From assembly GCA_040878345.1 (NCBI GenBank), contig JBBDML010000004.1:98074-162073 (forward strand): DNA of 64,000 bases. Reading direction: 5' to 3'. A model generated the notes under the pieces. The model was given only the letters and a program-made list of their open reading frames with translations. It was not told the origin of the DNA and searched no databases. Shown here piece by piece: positions 49,520-57,821 of the stretch; the stretch's first letter is position 1; each line of letters begins with the position of its first letter. The position numbers were made by a program, and so were the translations under genes. Source of the stretch: ZC4RG35 sp040878345. Lineage in GTDB: Bacteria; Actinomycetota; Acidimicrobiia; Spongiisociales; ZC4RG35.

Positions 49520-51840
49520 ACGCTCGCAAGCGCGACGCCATCCGCGCCACCCGGCGCAGGGCGGACACCTGGGACCGGATCAAGTTCCTGGTCATCATCG
49601 GTATCGCCATGGTGGCGATCATCGTCTCCTCGCCGGACCTCGGGTTCCTCTCGCTGGGTGAGGTGCTCCGAAGCTTCTTCCAGACCACGGCGGGGCGTCT
49701 GCTTGGCGTCTTCTTCGGTCTCGAACTCCTGCGTCAGACCCATTACTTCATCTCGGAGAGGTCGGCGGCCTACCACTCCTTCTGGCGTGACCGGCTCTTC
49801 GGCGGGTTCGAGCGGTGGGGTCAACGCAACTTCAAGCCCTGGACCCGGTTCCGGGTAGGGCGTCTGGTCCGGTGGGCCTTCTATCTCTTTCTGATCGGGC
49901 TGTTGGTCGACTATTTCGTCGACGAGGTCAGTGGGCCGGTGCAAGCCATCGTCGAGCTCCCACGGATCATCGCCGGCGTTCTCCCATTCGTATTCCAGCT
50001 GGCATTCGGGTTCATGTTCATCGCCATCCAGTTCATCGGGATCTTCTGGCTGCTGTCCCGGGGCGGGATGGACGTGATCCTCCCCGAGGAGGTCACCACC
50101 CGCTTCGACGACGTGTGGGGTCAGGACCATATCCTCGACCTGCTGAAAGAGAACATCGCATTCCTCGAGAAGCCCGACGAGATCGAGGAGAAGGGTGGCT
50201 ACATACCAGGAGGCATACTTTTGTGGGGCCCCCCCGGCACGGGAAAGACGTTGATGGCCCAGGCCACCGCCGGCGAGACCGGCAGGCCCTTCGTCTTCGT
50301 CGAGCCCGGCGCCTTCATCAACATGTTCATGGGGATAGGGGTGCTCAAGGTCAAGAGCCTCTACCGAAAGCTGCGCAAGCTGAGCCTCCGTCACGGCGGG
50401 GTCATCGTCTTCTTCGACGAGGCCGACGCCCTCGGCTCGCGTGGGCAACAGGGCAGCCCCCTCGGCCAACTGGGCGGAATGACACCACGCCAGGACGCCG
50501 GATTCTCCTGCAACGGGTTCGGCTATCTGAGCCCTCTGTCGCAGCAGGCCATCATCGATCAATGGGAGATCGAGACGCCGGCCACCCCGGTGGGCGAGCC
50601 GAGGAGGTCGTGGCGTGACCGGATAATGATGGGCGGTATGGCCGGTGGCGGTGGGATGGGCACTCTCCAGGCCCTCCTCACCGAGATGAACGGGCTGGCC
50701 AAGCCTCGTGGGATCACCAACAGGCTCCGCAAGATGTTCGGGTTCAAGCCGAGGCCGGCGCCCCGGTACCGGATCCTCCACATCATGGCCACCAACATGC
50801 CCAACGCCCTCGACGAGGCAATGCTCCGCCCCGGGCGAATCGACCGGATCTACAAGGTGGGGTTCCCCTCCAAGGAAGGGCGCAAGCAGACCCTGGTCGG
50901 ATATCTCAACAAGGTGGAGCACCTCCTCAACGAAGCCGAGGTGGAGAAGCTGGCGACAGTGACCCCCTACTACTCGGGTGCCAAGATCAAGGACATGGTC
51001 AACGAGGCCCTGATCATCGCGGTCAGAGATGGCCGCGAAGCCATCGAGTGGCCCGACATCTGGAAGGCCAAGGCCCTCAAGGAGTTGGGCCCCCCCGAGG
51101 ACGTCGACTACATCCAGCGGGAGCGTCACGCGGTGGCAGTCCACGAGGCTTCGCATGCGGTGACCGCCCACCTCCTGGGTGCCCATCGCCGCATCGACCT
51201 GGTGTCGATCGAGAAGCGGGCATCGACCCTGGGAATGGTGAAGAGCCAGGGCGAGGAGGAGCGCTTCACCCAATGGAAGTCTGAGTTCGAGACCGACATC
51301 ATGGTCTCCCTGGCCTCTCTGGCCGGGGAGCGGATGTTCTTCGAGGGTGACAACAGCTCGGGGGTCTCGGGCGACCTGAGCTCCGCCTCCACCGTGGCGG
51401 CACTGATGGAGGGCACCTACGGGATGGGGGCGGTCCTGACCTCCGCCCTGGGCACCCGTCAGGTCAGCACCGGCGGGCAGGCCAACCCGGTGTCGACCGC
51501 GATGCGGGATCACCGCGAGGCCATCGAGAAGAACCTGGACGGTCTCTACGACCGAACCGCCTCGTTGCTGGAGGAGCACCGGGACAAGGTGCTCGAGCTC
51601 GCCGCCGTCCTCGAGGAGAAGAAGAACATCTCCGGTGACGAAGTTGCCGAGATCATGGGCTCGGAGCCGGGCTCGCACACCATGCGGGAGCCGAAGGGAT
51701 GGCAGGCGGTCTCTGATGTGATCGCCGGTGAGCGCCAACGCGATGCCCTGGTCAAGTCGGGACGCGAGGCGGCCGCACTGAGCCGGTCGGAGGAGAAGGA
51801 AGAGCCCCAGGCTTCGACCGAGTCTTCGACCGAGGCCTGA
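49495..51840 (+). CDS. FtsH-like membrane AAA protease with enlarged ATPase domain
   Basis: A 781-residue membrane protease. Hydrophobic segments lie near residues 31-45, 125-142 and 160-188. The AAA domain has Walker A GPPGTGKT (245-252), a pore loop MFMGIG (278-282), Walker B VFFDEAD (305-311) and RPGRIDR with arginine fingers. The M41 zinc site is HEASH (550-554) with Asp627 as third ligand. Between Walker B and the second region of homology it is about 70 residues longer than E. coli FtsH, including a glycine-rich stretch, plus about 20 more after TEMNGLAKP. The C-terminus is acidic. The ATG at 49495 follows GAAGGTGA; the lipoprotein gene overlaps it by 25 bases. Confidence 0.82.
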   Translation: MARKQKGLNARKRDAIRATRRRADTWDRIKFLVIIGIAMVAIIVSSPDLGFLSLGEVLRSFFQTTAGRLLGVFFGLELLRQTHYFISERSAAYHSFWRDRLFGGFERWGQRNFKPWTRFRVGRLVRWAFYLFLIGLLVDYFVDEVSGPVQAIVELPRIIAGVLPFVFQLAFGFMFIAIQFIGIFWLLSRGGMDVILPEEVTTRFDDVWGQDHILDLLKENIAFLEKPDEIEEKGGYIPGGILLWGPPGTGKTLMAQATAGETGRPFVFVEPGAFINMFMGIGVLKVKSLYRKLRKLSLRHGGVIVFFDEADALGSRGQQGSPLGQLGGMTPRQDAGFSCNGFGYLSPLSQQAIIDQWEIETPATPVGEPRRSWRDRIMMGGMAGGGGMGTLQALLTEMNGLAKPRGITNRLRKMFGFKPRPAPRYRILHIMATNMPNALDEAMLRPGRIDRIYKVGFPSKEGRKQTLVGYLNKVEHLLNEAEVEKLATVTPYYSGAKIKDMVNEALIIAVRDGREAIEWPDIWKAKALKELGPPEDVDYIQRERHAVAVHEASHAVTAHLLGAHRRIDLVSIEKRASTLGMVKSQGEEERFTQWKSEFETDIMVSLASLAGERMFFEGDNSSGVSGDLSSASTVAALMEGTYGMGAVLTSALGTRQVSTGGQANPVSTAMRDHREAIEKNLDGLYDRTASLLEEHRDKVLELAAVLEEKKNISGDEVAEIMGSEPGSHTMREPKGWQAVSDVIAGERQRDALVKSGREAAALSRSEEKEEPQASTESSTEA

Positions 51841-51843
51841 GGG

Positions 51844-53079
51844 TCACAAGCCCCAGCCAGGCTCCCCGATGCGGGAGATGCTGCAGTTCTCGGCCAGGGT
51901 CCGAATCTCGGAGCTGGCTGAGGTCAGGTCGGAGATCAACAGGTTCCTCCCGTCTATGGCAAGGATCTGCCTGCCGTCACCGACCGCGGCGATGAGTGAG
52001 TCGAGCATGCTCCCGGGGACGGTGAAGTTCCTGATCGAACCGTCGGCGAAGTCGTAGACCGCCACCTGCTCCGGGCTCGGGCGGAACGCCATCGACGTCC
52101 CGTCGAACCAACCGATCGGTGTTCCGAGATCGGTGAGGGCGCCGACGTCGCGTCTGGACCCGAAGGCGTCGAAGAACTCGACCCCGGTCACCGCTCCGGT
52201 CTCCGAGTCGGCGCCCACCACCAGGAACCCGGAACGGTCCGGTGCGCCGAATGCGGTCACCGGGACCCCGAACCCGGTCAGAACCGGTGTCACCCAAAGG
52301 GTCTCGCCGGCGACCGGGTCGAACAGGGCGATACCGACGTTGACGAACCCGGGCTGCTCGGCGATGTCGGTGGTGACCACCACCAGCAGCCTCTCGCCGA
52401 GCGACCCGATCAGGCGTCTCGGCTCCCAATCCTGAAAGTCGTCCACAGGCACCGGTTCTTCGGTGAGGGCATCGGTGATCGGGGAGCCCGGCTCATCGAC
52501 CAGGGAAAAGATCCCACGGGTGGTGGCCACCCAGGAAGACCCCAGGGCCAGATCCTGCTCGATGACACTCCAGGCACCGGTTGTGGGGTCGACGGCCACC
52601 AGCGTCTCACCGAGGACGACCAGCCTGGCGGTGAAGCTGGGGGCGACCGTCTGGTCGGCGTCGGCCACCGGGATGGTGCCGTAGCTGGTCCTGATCAGGA
52701 TCCCGATCTGAGGTCGGCTGTCGTCGTCAGGATGGGCGCCGAGGAGGAGGGGGGTCTCCGACCGTGCTCCGGCTCGCTCATAGGCGACCTTGATCTGGTC
52801 CCCGGGGGACCGGTCTGCCATCAGCGATGTCAGCTTGCCGGCGGTGAGGGTCTCCACGTCGTCGATGGAGAGGATGATGTCGCCGGTGCGGAGCAGGCCG
52901 TCGGCTGCCGAGCCGGTCACCACGGTGTCGATGACCACTCCCCTAGGGTCGCCGATGCTGAGCACGCAGCCCTGGGCCTCGGGTAGCACCTCGGCGACAT
53001 TGGGGAGGGAGGCGCGTTCGGGCGGTTCGGCGACGCAGGCCGAGACCACCAGGGCCATGGCCACCGCGGCTCGTCTCAT
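51844..53079 (-). CDS. PDZ-domain lipoprotein
   Basis: A 411-residue protein with a lipobox VVSAC (Cys15) followed by a PDZ domain (about residues 35-105; SADGLLRTGDIILSIDDV is its ligand groove). The rest (about 130-411) has repeated strands and may be a propeller-like domain. It could tether substrates or peptides at the membrane; no protease triad is present. The ATG lies six bases after TACGCT. It converges with the FtsH-like gene, three bases apart, and the two might cooperate in envelope protein quality control, though this is inference. Confidence 0.75.
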   Translation of the reverse strand: MRRAAVAMALVVSACVAEPPERASLPNVAEVLPEAQGCVLSIGDPRGVVIDTVVTGSAADGLLRTGDIILSIDDVETLTAGKLTSLMADRSPGDQIKVAYERAGARSETPLLLGAHPDDDSRPQIGILIRTSYGTIPVADADQTVAPSFTARLVVLGETLVAVDPTTGAWSVIEQDLALGSSWVATTRGIFSLVDEPGSPITDALTEEPVPVDDFQDWEPRRLIGSLGERLLVVVTTDIAEQPGFVNVGIALFDPVAGETLWVTPVLTGFGVPVTAFGAPDRSGFLVVGADSETGAVTGVEFFDAFGSRRDVGALTDLGTPIGWFDGTSMAFRPSPEQVAVYDFADGSIRNFTVPGSMLDSLIAAVGDGRQILAIDGRNLLISDLTSASSEIRTLAENCSISRIGEPGWGL

Positions 53080-53085
53080 CGGGGC

Positions 53086-53091
53086 AGCGTA
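53086..53091 (-). promoter_or_regulatory. Predicted -10 element of the PDZ lipoprotein gene
   Basis: TACGCT on the minus strand, six bases before the ATG. Confidence 0.35.
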
Positions 53092-53160
53092 CCGGTCAAC
53101 CCTTGTCTCCTCGGTGGCGGCGGCCCTCCTCGACCCCCCTAGCCTGGCGGTGAAGGTGCC

Positions 53161-53634
53161 GTGAGAATCCCTTGCCCCCTCGAAGCCCAGTCCGGCCGAA
53201 TCACGAGGCTGGCCACGGTGGCCCTGGTCCTGTCCGCCTGCGTCGGAGAGCCGTCCCGGGAGAGCTCCACCACCACTCTCCCCCCGGTCTCCACCTCGAG
53301 CACTGAGAGCCCCACGGCCACCACTTTGAATGCGACCTCGACCGTCCCCACCCCCTCGACGTCGGTTCCGGAAACCGGCCTCGTCGAGATCACCATCGCG
53401 GGTGGGGAGGTCGTCGGGGGGCCGGCCCAGCTCGAGGTGGATGTCGGCTCCGAAGTTTCCCTCCTCGTGACCTCGGACCAGCCCGGGCATGTCCACGTCC
53501 ATGGGTACGACCTCTTCTTCGAGCTGGTACCGGGTCTGGGCACCGAGGTGCGGTTCACCGCCGACGCCCCCGGCGTCTTCGAGATCGAGGTGGAGGGAAC
53601 CGGCACCCTCATCGTCGAGCTGACCGTCAACTGA
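53161..53634 (+). CDS. Cupredoxin-like lipoprotein
   Basis: A 157-residue protein with a lipobox LVLSAC (Cys27), a Thr/Ser/Pro-rich linker (about 30-70) and a C-terminal beta-sandwich that resembles cupredoxins of the EfeO/PetE type (HVHVHGYDLFFELVPG). The usual C-terminal Cys-x-His copper ligands are not visible, so it may not bind type 1 copper. It starts with GTG at 53161 and precedes a histidine kinase gene by about 94 bases. Copper-related neighbours (SCO, CtaG) make a metal role conceivable. Confidence 0.65.
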   Translation: MRIPCPLEAQSGRITRLATVALVLSACVGEPSRESSTTTLPPVSTSSTESPTATTLNATSTVPTPSTSVPETGLVEITIAGGEVVGGPAQLEVDVGSEVSLLVTSDQPGHVHVHGYDLFFELVPGLGTEVRFTADAPGVFEIEVEGTGTLIVELTVN

Positions 53635-53728
53635 GCGGATCGGGTCAAGGAGCCTCATCGGCTTCCCGATATTTCCTGACGGGCCTTCCGGTGTCGGGGG
53701 CTGTCGGCTCGACCAGGAGCGGTCGGAT

Positions 53729-55570
53729 ATGCGCAACCGAGTAGAGGCGCCCTCGCACTTCGTGGAGCGCGCTCGTGGATATTCGGTTGCCCGCGATCCG
53801 ACCTGGGCTCCCGAGGTGGCCCGAGTCTGGAACAAGTACCGGCTGGTCTCTTTCCTCACCCTCCTTGTCCTCGCCGTCACCTGGGAACTGATAGGCCACT
53901 GGGGAGGGGGCTTGGCCCTGGCGCTCCTCCTCGCCGCTTCGGTCCTCGACGCCTGGCATCGCCAGCGTTCTGGAGACTTCGAACGGATCGCCCGCTCGGT
54001 GATGATCGACGTGGTCGCCATAGGGGTCGGCCTTTGCCTGGTCGACGGTCCGCCCGGACCCCGACCGCCCCTGGTCTATATGTTGGCCATTCCACTGCTC
54101 CTTCTGCCATTGCGGGCGGCATTGCCGATCATGGGAGTCGGGGCCGCCCTGGTGGTGACCTCCGAGATCATCGATCCGCCCTACGCCCTTCCGTCGGCCA
54201 TCGATCGCACCTTCGGCGTCTGGGCTTCCTTCGTCCTGTTCACCGCTCTTCTCCTCATCCTGATCGCCATTACCGCCAGGGCGCTGGGCGCATCGGTCGC
54301 CAGCGCCGAGAGAAAACGCCGCGGCGAGGCCGCCCTGGCCAGAGCAGGGGAGCAACTCTTGGCCAAGGCCGACCCGGTGGCTCTCAACGAGGCACTCGAC
54401 GTCTTGCGGCAGGTGACAGGAGCCACCGCCACCTTCGTGGCCGAGAACAGCGGGGATCGGGGGAGCGGTCCGGCGGCAGTGGTGACCCAGGTCTCAGCTG
54501 GAGCCGACACCATCACCGAAGCCACCTCCCTGCGCTGGACGCTCCCCTACATGCAGCATCGGGAGAAGGCGGCGGCCCTGGCCCGGGGTGAGACGGTTCG
54601 CCTGGATGAGGCTTTGTCGATCGTCCTGGGCCGGACCGCGGACCGGGTGCACGCGGTGGCTGTCCCTCTATCGGTGGGTGGGGAGTGGGCAGGCTTCCTC
54701 GGTGTCGCCCACGACCTCAGCATCGGCCCCTCACCCGAACCCGATACTCACGTGCTGGAGACGGCGGCGGTCATGGTCGGCTCGTTCCTGGAGAAGCGTC
54801 GGGCCTATGTCAAGATGGAGCAATCGATCCGAACCCGCGATCAGTTCCTGGCCAGCGTCAGTCACGAGATCAGGACCCCGTTGACCTCCGTCCTCGGGTT
54901 CACCTCCTTGCTCCGTGAGGAGGGGGAGCCACTCGGCCCGGAGGAGACCAAGGAGCTGATCACGTTGATCCAGCATCAGGCGCAAGAGGTCTCCGACCTG
55001 GTCGAGGATCTCCTGGTGGCGGCTCGTGCCGAGATCGATGCAGTGACGGTCACCCGGGAAGAGGTCGACCTCTCCAAGCAGATCCACGACGTCCTCGGCG
55101 GACGACTCGGGACAGAGGGCAAAGACGTCGTCATCGCCGCCGGCGCCACCCACCGGGTGATGGCCGATCCGACCCGAGTGCGCCAGATCATCCGCAACCT
55201 GGTGACCAACGCCCTCAGGTACGGGGGTAGCAAGCTCACCGTGACCACGCACAGGGACGGTCAGGAGATCAGCCTGGTGTTCTCCGACGATGGCCCAGGT
55301 GTCCCCCCGGAGCTGGCCAGGGCCATATTCGATCCGTATCACCGGGGTGATTCCGGGCTGGGGCGGTCAGAGTCGGTGGGTCTGGGTCTGGCAGTCTCGA
55401 GGCAGCTCGCCCGGTTGATGGACGGGGACCTCATGCTCCGAACCGATCTGGGCCCAGCCACTTTCCAGCTGACACTTCCGGCTGCCGTGAGCACCGAGGA
55501 GGCCGGCGCTGGGCTGCTGGTGGGTGGTGGGGCGGCCCCCGGCGATCCGCCTGTCACGCATTTGTCATAA
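53729..55570 (+). CDS. Membrane sensor histidine kinase with GAF domain
   Basis: A 613-residue kinase. Membrane helices occupy about residues 40-185, a GAF domain about 205-355, the HisKA domain has His379 in SVSHEIRTPL, and the ATPase domain has the N-box IIRNLVTNALRYGG and G1 SDDGPGVP. No response regulator is encoded nearby, so its partner is elsewhere. The ATG follows GGAG by nine bases. It lies upstream of the SCO-CtaG-Lgt genes and could respond to envelope or copper state, but the signal is unknown. Confidence 0.88.
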   Translation: MRNRVEAPSHFVERARGYSVARDPTWAPEVARVWNKYRLVSFLTLLVLAVTWELIGHWGGGLALALLLAASVLDAWHRQRSGDFERIARSVMIDVVAIGVGLCLVDGPPGPRPPLVYMLAIPLLLLPLRAALPIMGVGAALVVTSEIIDPPYALPSAIDRTFGVWASFVLFTALLLILIAITARALGASVASAERKRRGEAALARAGEQLLAKADPVALNEALDVLRQVTGATATFVAENSGDRGSGPAAVVTQVSAGADTITEATSLRWTLPYMQHREKAAALARGETVRLDEALSIVLGRTADRVHAVAVPLSVGGEWAGFLGVAHDLSIGPSPEPDTHVLETAAVMVGSFLEKRRAYVKMEQSIRTRDQFLASVSHEIRTPLTSVLGFTSLLREEGEPLGPEETKELITLIQHQAQEVSDLVEDLLVAARAEIDAVTVTREEVDLSKQIHDVLGGRLGTEGKDVVIAAGATHRVMADPTRVRQIIRNLVTNALRYGGSKLTVTTHRDGQEISLVFSDDGPGVPPELARAIFDPYHRGDSGLGRSESVGLGLAVSRQLARLMDGDLMLRTDLGPATFQLTLPAAVSTEEAGAGLLVGGGAAPGDPPVTHLS

Positions 55571-55576
55571 ACCGGG

Positions 55577-55596
55577 CGTGTCACCACAGTGACACG
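55577..55596. promoter_or_regulatory. Dyad directly before the SCO start codon
   Basis: CGTGTCAC-CACA-GTGACACG, an 8-bp inverted repeat with a 4-base centre, ends on the base before the GTG at 55597. As DNA it could be an operator; as RNA a hairpin that hides the start. Confidence 0.45.
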
Positions 55597-56196
55597 GTGC
55601 GGCTGAGACAGGTGCTCGTCATATCGGGTATGACCCTGGCGGCCTGTGCCGGCGGTATCAACGATGGACGCCTCCAGGGCACCGTGATCGAGGACCCCCA
55701 GCCCAACCCGGCGTTCGTGCTCACCGACACTCGAGGTGAGCCCTACGACTTCGCCGCCCGGACCGAGGGGAAGCTGACCCTTCTCTATTTCGGCTACACC
55801 AACTGCCCTGACATCTGCCCGGTGCATCTCGCCCAGATCGCCGAGGTCCTCGAGCAGTACCCGCGCCTGGAGCGGGAGACCGCGGTCGTGTTCGTCTCGG
55901 TCGACCCTCAACGTGACACACCCGAGGTGCTCCGGGGGTTTCTCGACAACTTCAGCACCCGGTTCGTCGGGCTGACGGGGTCCCCTGAGGAGCTTGGGGC
56001 GGCTCAGGTGGCGGCCGACGTGCCTCCCGCCACCATCACCGGGCAAGGGCCCGACTACACGGTGGATCATGCCGGTTGGGTCATCGCCTACGCCCCCGAC
56101 GGCCTGGGCCACGCCATCTACCCGTTCGGGACCCGTCAGAGCGTATGGAGCAATGACCTCCAGACCCTGGCCACCATCACTGGTGAGAGCGGATGA
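55597..56196 (+). CDS. SCO1/SenC copper chaperone lipoprotein
   Basis: A 199-residue protein that inserts copper into the CuA site of cytochrome c oxidase. The lipobox is LAAC (Cys17), and the copper ligands are Cys70 and Cys74 of the CxxxC motif TNCPDICP plus His158. The thioredoxin-like fold segments LLYFGYTNC and FVSVDPQRDTP are present. The stop overlaps CtaG as ATGA, so SCO, CtaG and Lgt form one coupled run. The start is GTG at 55597, one base beyond an inverted repeat. Confidence 0.92.
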   Translation: MRLRQVLVISGMTLAACAGGINDGRLQGTVIEDPQPNPAFVLTDTRGEPYDFAARTEGKLTLLYFGYTNCPDICPVHLAQIAEVLEQYPRLERETAVVFVSVDPQRDTPEVLRGFLDNFSTRFVGLTGSPEELGAAQVAADVPPATITGQGPDYTVDHAGWVIAYAPDGLGHAIYPFGTRQSVWSNDLQTLATITGESG

Positions 56197-56993
56197 TCAC
56201 CTGGTGGTGCGTCGCCCTGGAGAAGCCATGGACCTGGAGTTGGATCCCCTATCCGGGCATCTGGATCGCCACAATGTTGCCGATCGCCGGCTACCTGGTG
56301 GCGGTGAGGAGACATCCCGGGCCCACCGACCGGCGCCGTCTCGCCCTCTTCCTCGGTGGGATGGCCGCCTTCTGGGTGGCCTCCGACTGGCCGCTGGGCG
56401 CCCTCGGCGCCGGGTACCTGGCCTCGGCCCACATGCTCCAGTTCCTCCTCTACACCCTGGTCGCCGCCCCCCTGATCCTCCTCGGGACCCCGGAGTGGCT
56501 GGCCAGTCGTCTCACCACCCGGTTGCGTATCGAGAAGGCGGTGTCCTGGCTGGGCAGGTCACCGGTGACCTGTGCCGTCATCTACAACGTGATCCTGCTC
56601 GCTACCCACGCACCGGCCACGGTCGAGGTGTTGCGGCGAAGCCAGATCGGCTCCTTTGCCATGGATATCCTCTGGCTCGTCGCCGGGATGATCCTCTGGC
56701 TCCCGGTCAGGTCGCCACTCCCCGAGGGGAGGGTCGGCTCGGTTTGGGTGAGGATGTCGTATCTGTTCCTCGCCACCGGGATCGTCGCCATCATCCCAGC
56801 CAGCCTGCTCACCTTCACCACCAACCCGGTCTACGCCATCTATGAGCTGGCTCCCAGGGTGGGGGCGCTCTCGGCGCGGGAGGACCAGCAGATCGCCGGG
56901 ATCCTCATGAAACTGGCGACGATCCCGGTGGTGTGGACCACAATCGGGATCATGTGGTTCAGGTTCGCCCGTCAGGAGGAGGCCCGCGCATGA
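56193..56993 (+). CDS. ctaG: Cytochrome c oxidase assembly protein CtaG
   Basis: A 266-residue polytopic protein of the caa3_CtaG family, which helps form the CuB centre of cytochrome c oxidase. SAHMLQFLLYTLVAAPLILLG and ATHAPATVEV carry conserved family residues, and about seven membrane helices are predicted. It is ATGA-coupled to SCO before it and to Lgt after it. Confidence 0.9.
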   Translation: MITWWCVALEKPWTWSWIPYPGIWIATMLPIAGYLVAVRRHPGPTDRRRLALFLGGMAAFWVASDWPLGALGAGYLASAHMLQFLLYTLVAAPLILLGTPEWLASRLTTRLRIEKAVSWLGRSPVTCAVIYNVILLATHAPATVEVLRRSQIGSFAMDILWLVAGMILWLPVRSPLPEGRVGSVWVRMSYLFLATGIVAIIPASLLTFTTNPVYAIYELAPRVGALSAREDQQIAGILMKLATIPVVWTTIGIMWFRFARQEEARA

Positions 56994-57811
56994 GCTGGCT
57001 GGTGCTGGCTTCCATTCCCTCGCCCCCGATCAGTGAGTTCCACGTCGGACCCCTCCGGGTCACCTTCTACGGGATCCTGGTGACCGCCGGGGTGGTCATC
57101 GCCTGGACCCTGACCAAGAAGCGGTGGCTCGCCCGGGGCGGGACCGTCCCCGATGTCGAGAAGATCATGCTCCGGGTGGTCCTGTTCGGGTTCATCGGAG
57201 CCCGCCTCGCCTACGTGTCGACCCACTTCTCCCGTTTCGAGGGGGAGTGGTGGAAGGTGATCGCCATCTGGGAGGGGGGGATCGCCTTGTACGGCGGTCT
57301 CACCGGCGGCGCCCTCGCCATCTGGTGGACCTGCCGTCGTCTCGGGGTCGGCATGCCGATGTTCCTCGACTCGCTGGCGCCCGCCCTCCCCCTTGCCCAG
57401 GCGACGGGGCGCTGGGGCAACTACTTCAATCAGGAGCTGTTCGGCACACCCAGTGAGCTGCCATGGGCGGTGGAGATCGCCCCCCAGTTCCGTCCCGAGG
57501 AGTACCAGGGCTTCGAGACCTTCCACCCCACCTTCCTCTATGAATCGGTGTGGACCGTCGCCCTGGCCCTCTCGATCATCTGGCTCGGCCGTCGGTACCC
57601 GTCCCTCGAGGGGCGGTTGATCGGGATCTACTTCATCGGCTACGGCCTGATGCGCTTCCTCCTGGAGTTGATGCGCACCGACACCACGTTCCGCTTCCTC
57701 GGCCTGAGCCGCAACGGGTGGGTCTCGATAGCCGCCATCCTGATCGGAGGGGCGGTCCTCGCCTGGCGACGGGGCAGGGTGCCGAGCCAGCCTGCTCCTG
57801 CGGCGGGCTGA
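56990..57811 (+). CDS. lgt: Prolipoprotein diacylglyceryl transferase
   Basis: Attaches diacylglycerol to the lipobox cysteine of secreted prolipoproteins. The 273-residue membrane enzyme carries the Lgt signature GRWGNYFNQELFG and conserved segments such as FGFIGARLAYV and FHPTFLYES. Its ATG at 56990 overlaps the CtaG stop. At least five predicted lipoproteins lie within 9 kb of it. It converges with the propeller fusion gene. Confidence 0.95.
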   Translation: MSWLVLASIPSPPISEFHVGPLRVTFYGILVTAGVVIAWTLTKKRWLARGGTVPDVEKIMLRVVLFGFIGARLAYVSTHFSRFEGEWWKVIAIWEGGIALYGGLTGGALAIWWTCRRLGVGMPMFLDSLAPALPLAQATGRWGNYFNQELFGTPSELPWAVEIAPQFRPEEYQGFETFHPTFLYESVWTVALALSIIWLGRRYPSLEGRLIGIYFIGYGLMRFLLELMRTDTTFRFLGLSRNGWVSIAAILIGGAVLAWRRGRVPSQPAPAAG

Positions 57812-57821
57812 CCAGGCGCTT

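Noticed and set aside
49465..51738. Minus-strand reading frame of 757 codons over the FtsH-like gene
   Set aside because: It is histidine/glycine-rich with no known motif, and the plus strand encodes a complete AAA protease with catalytic residues.
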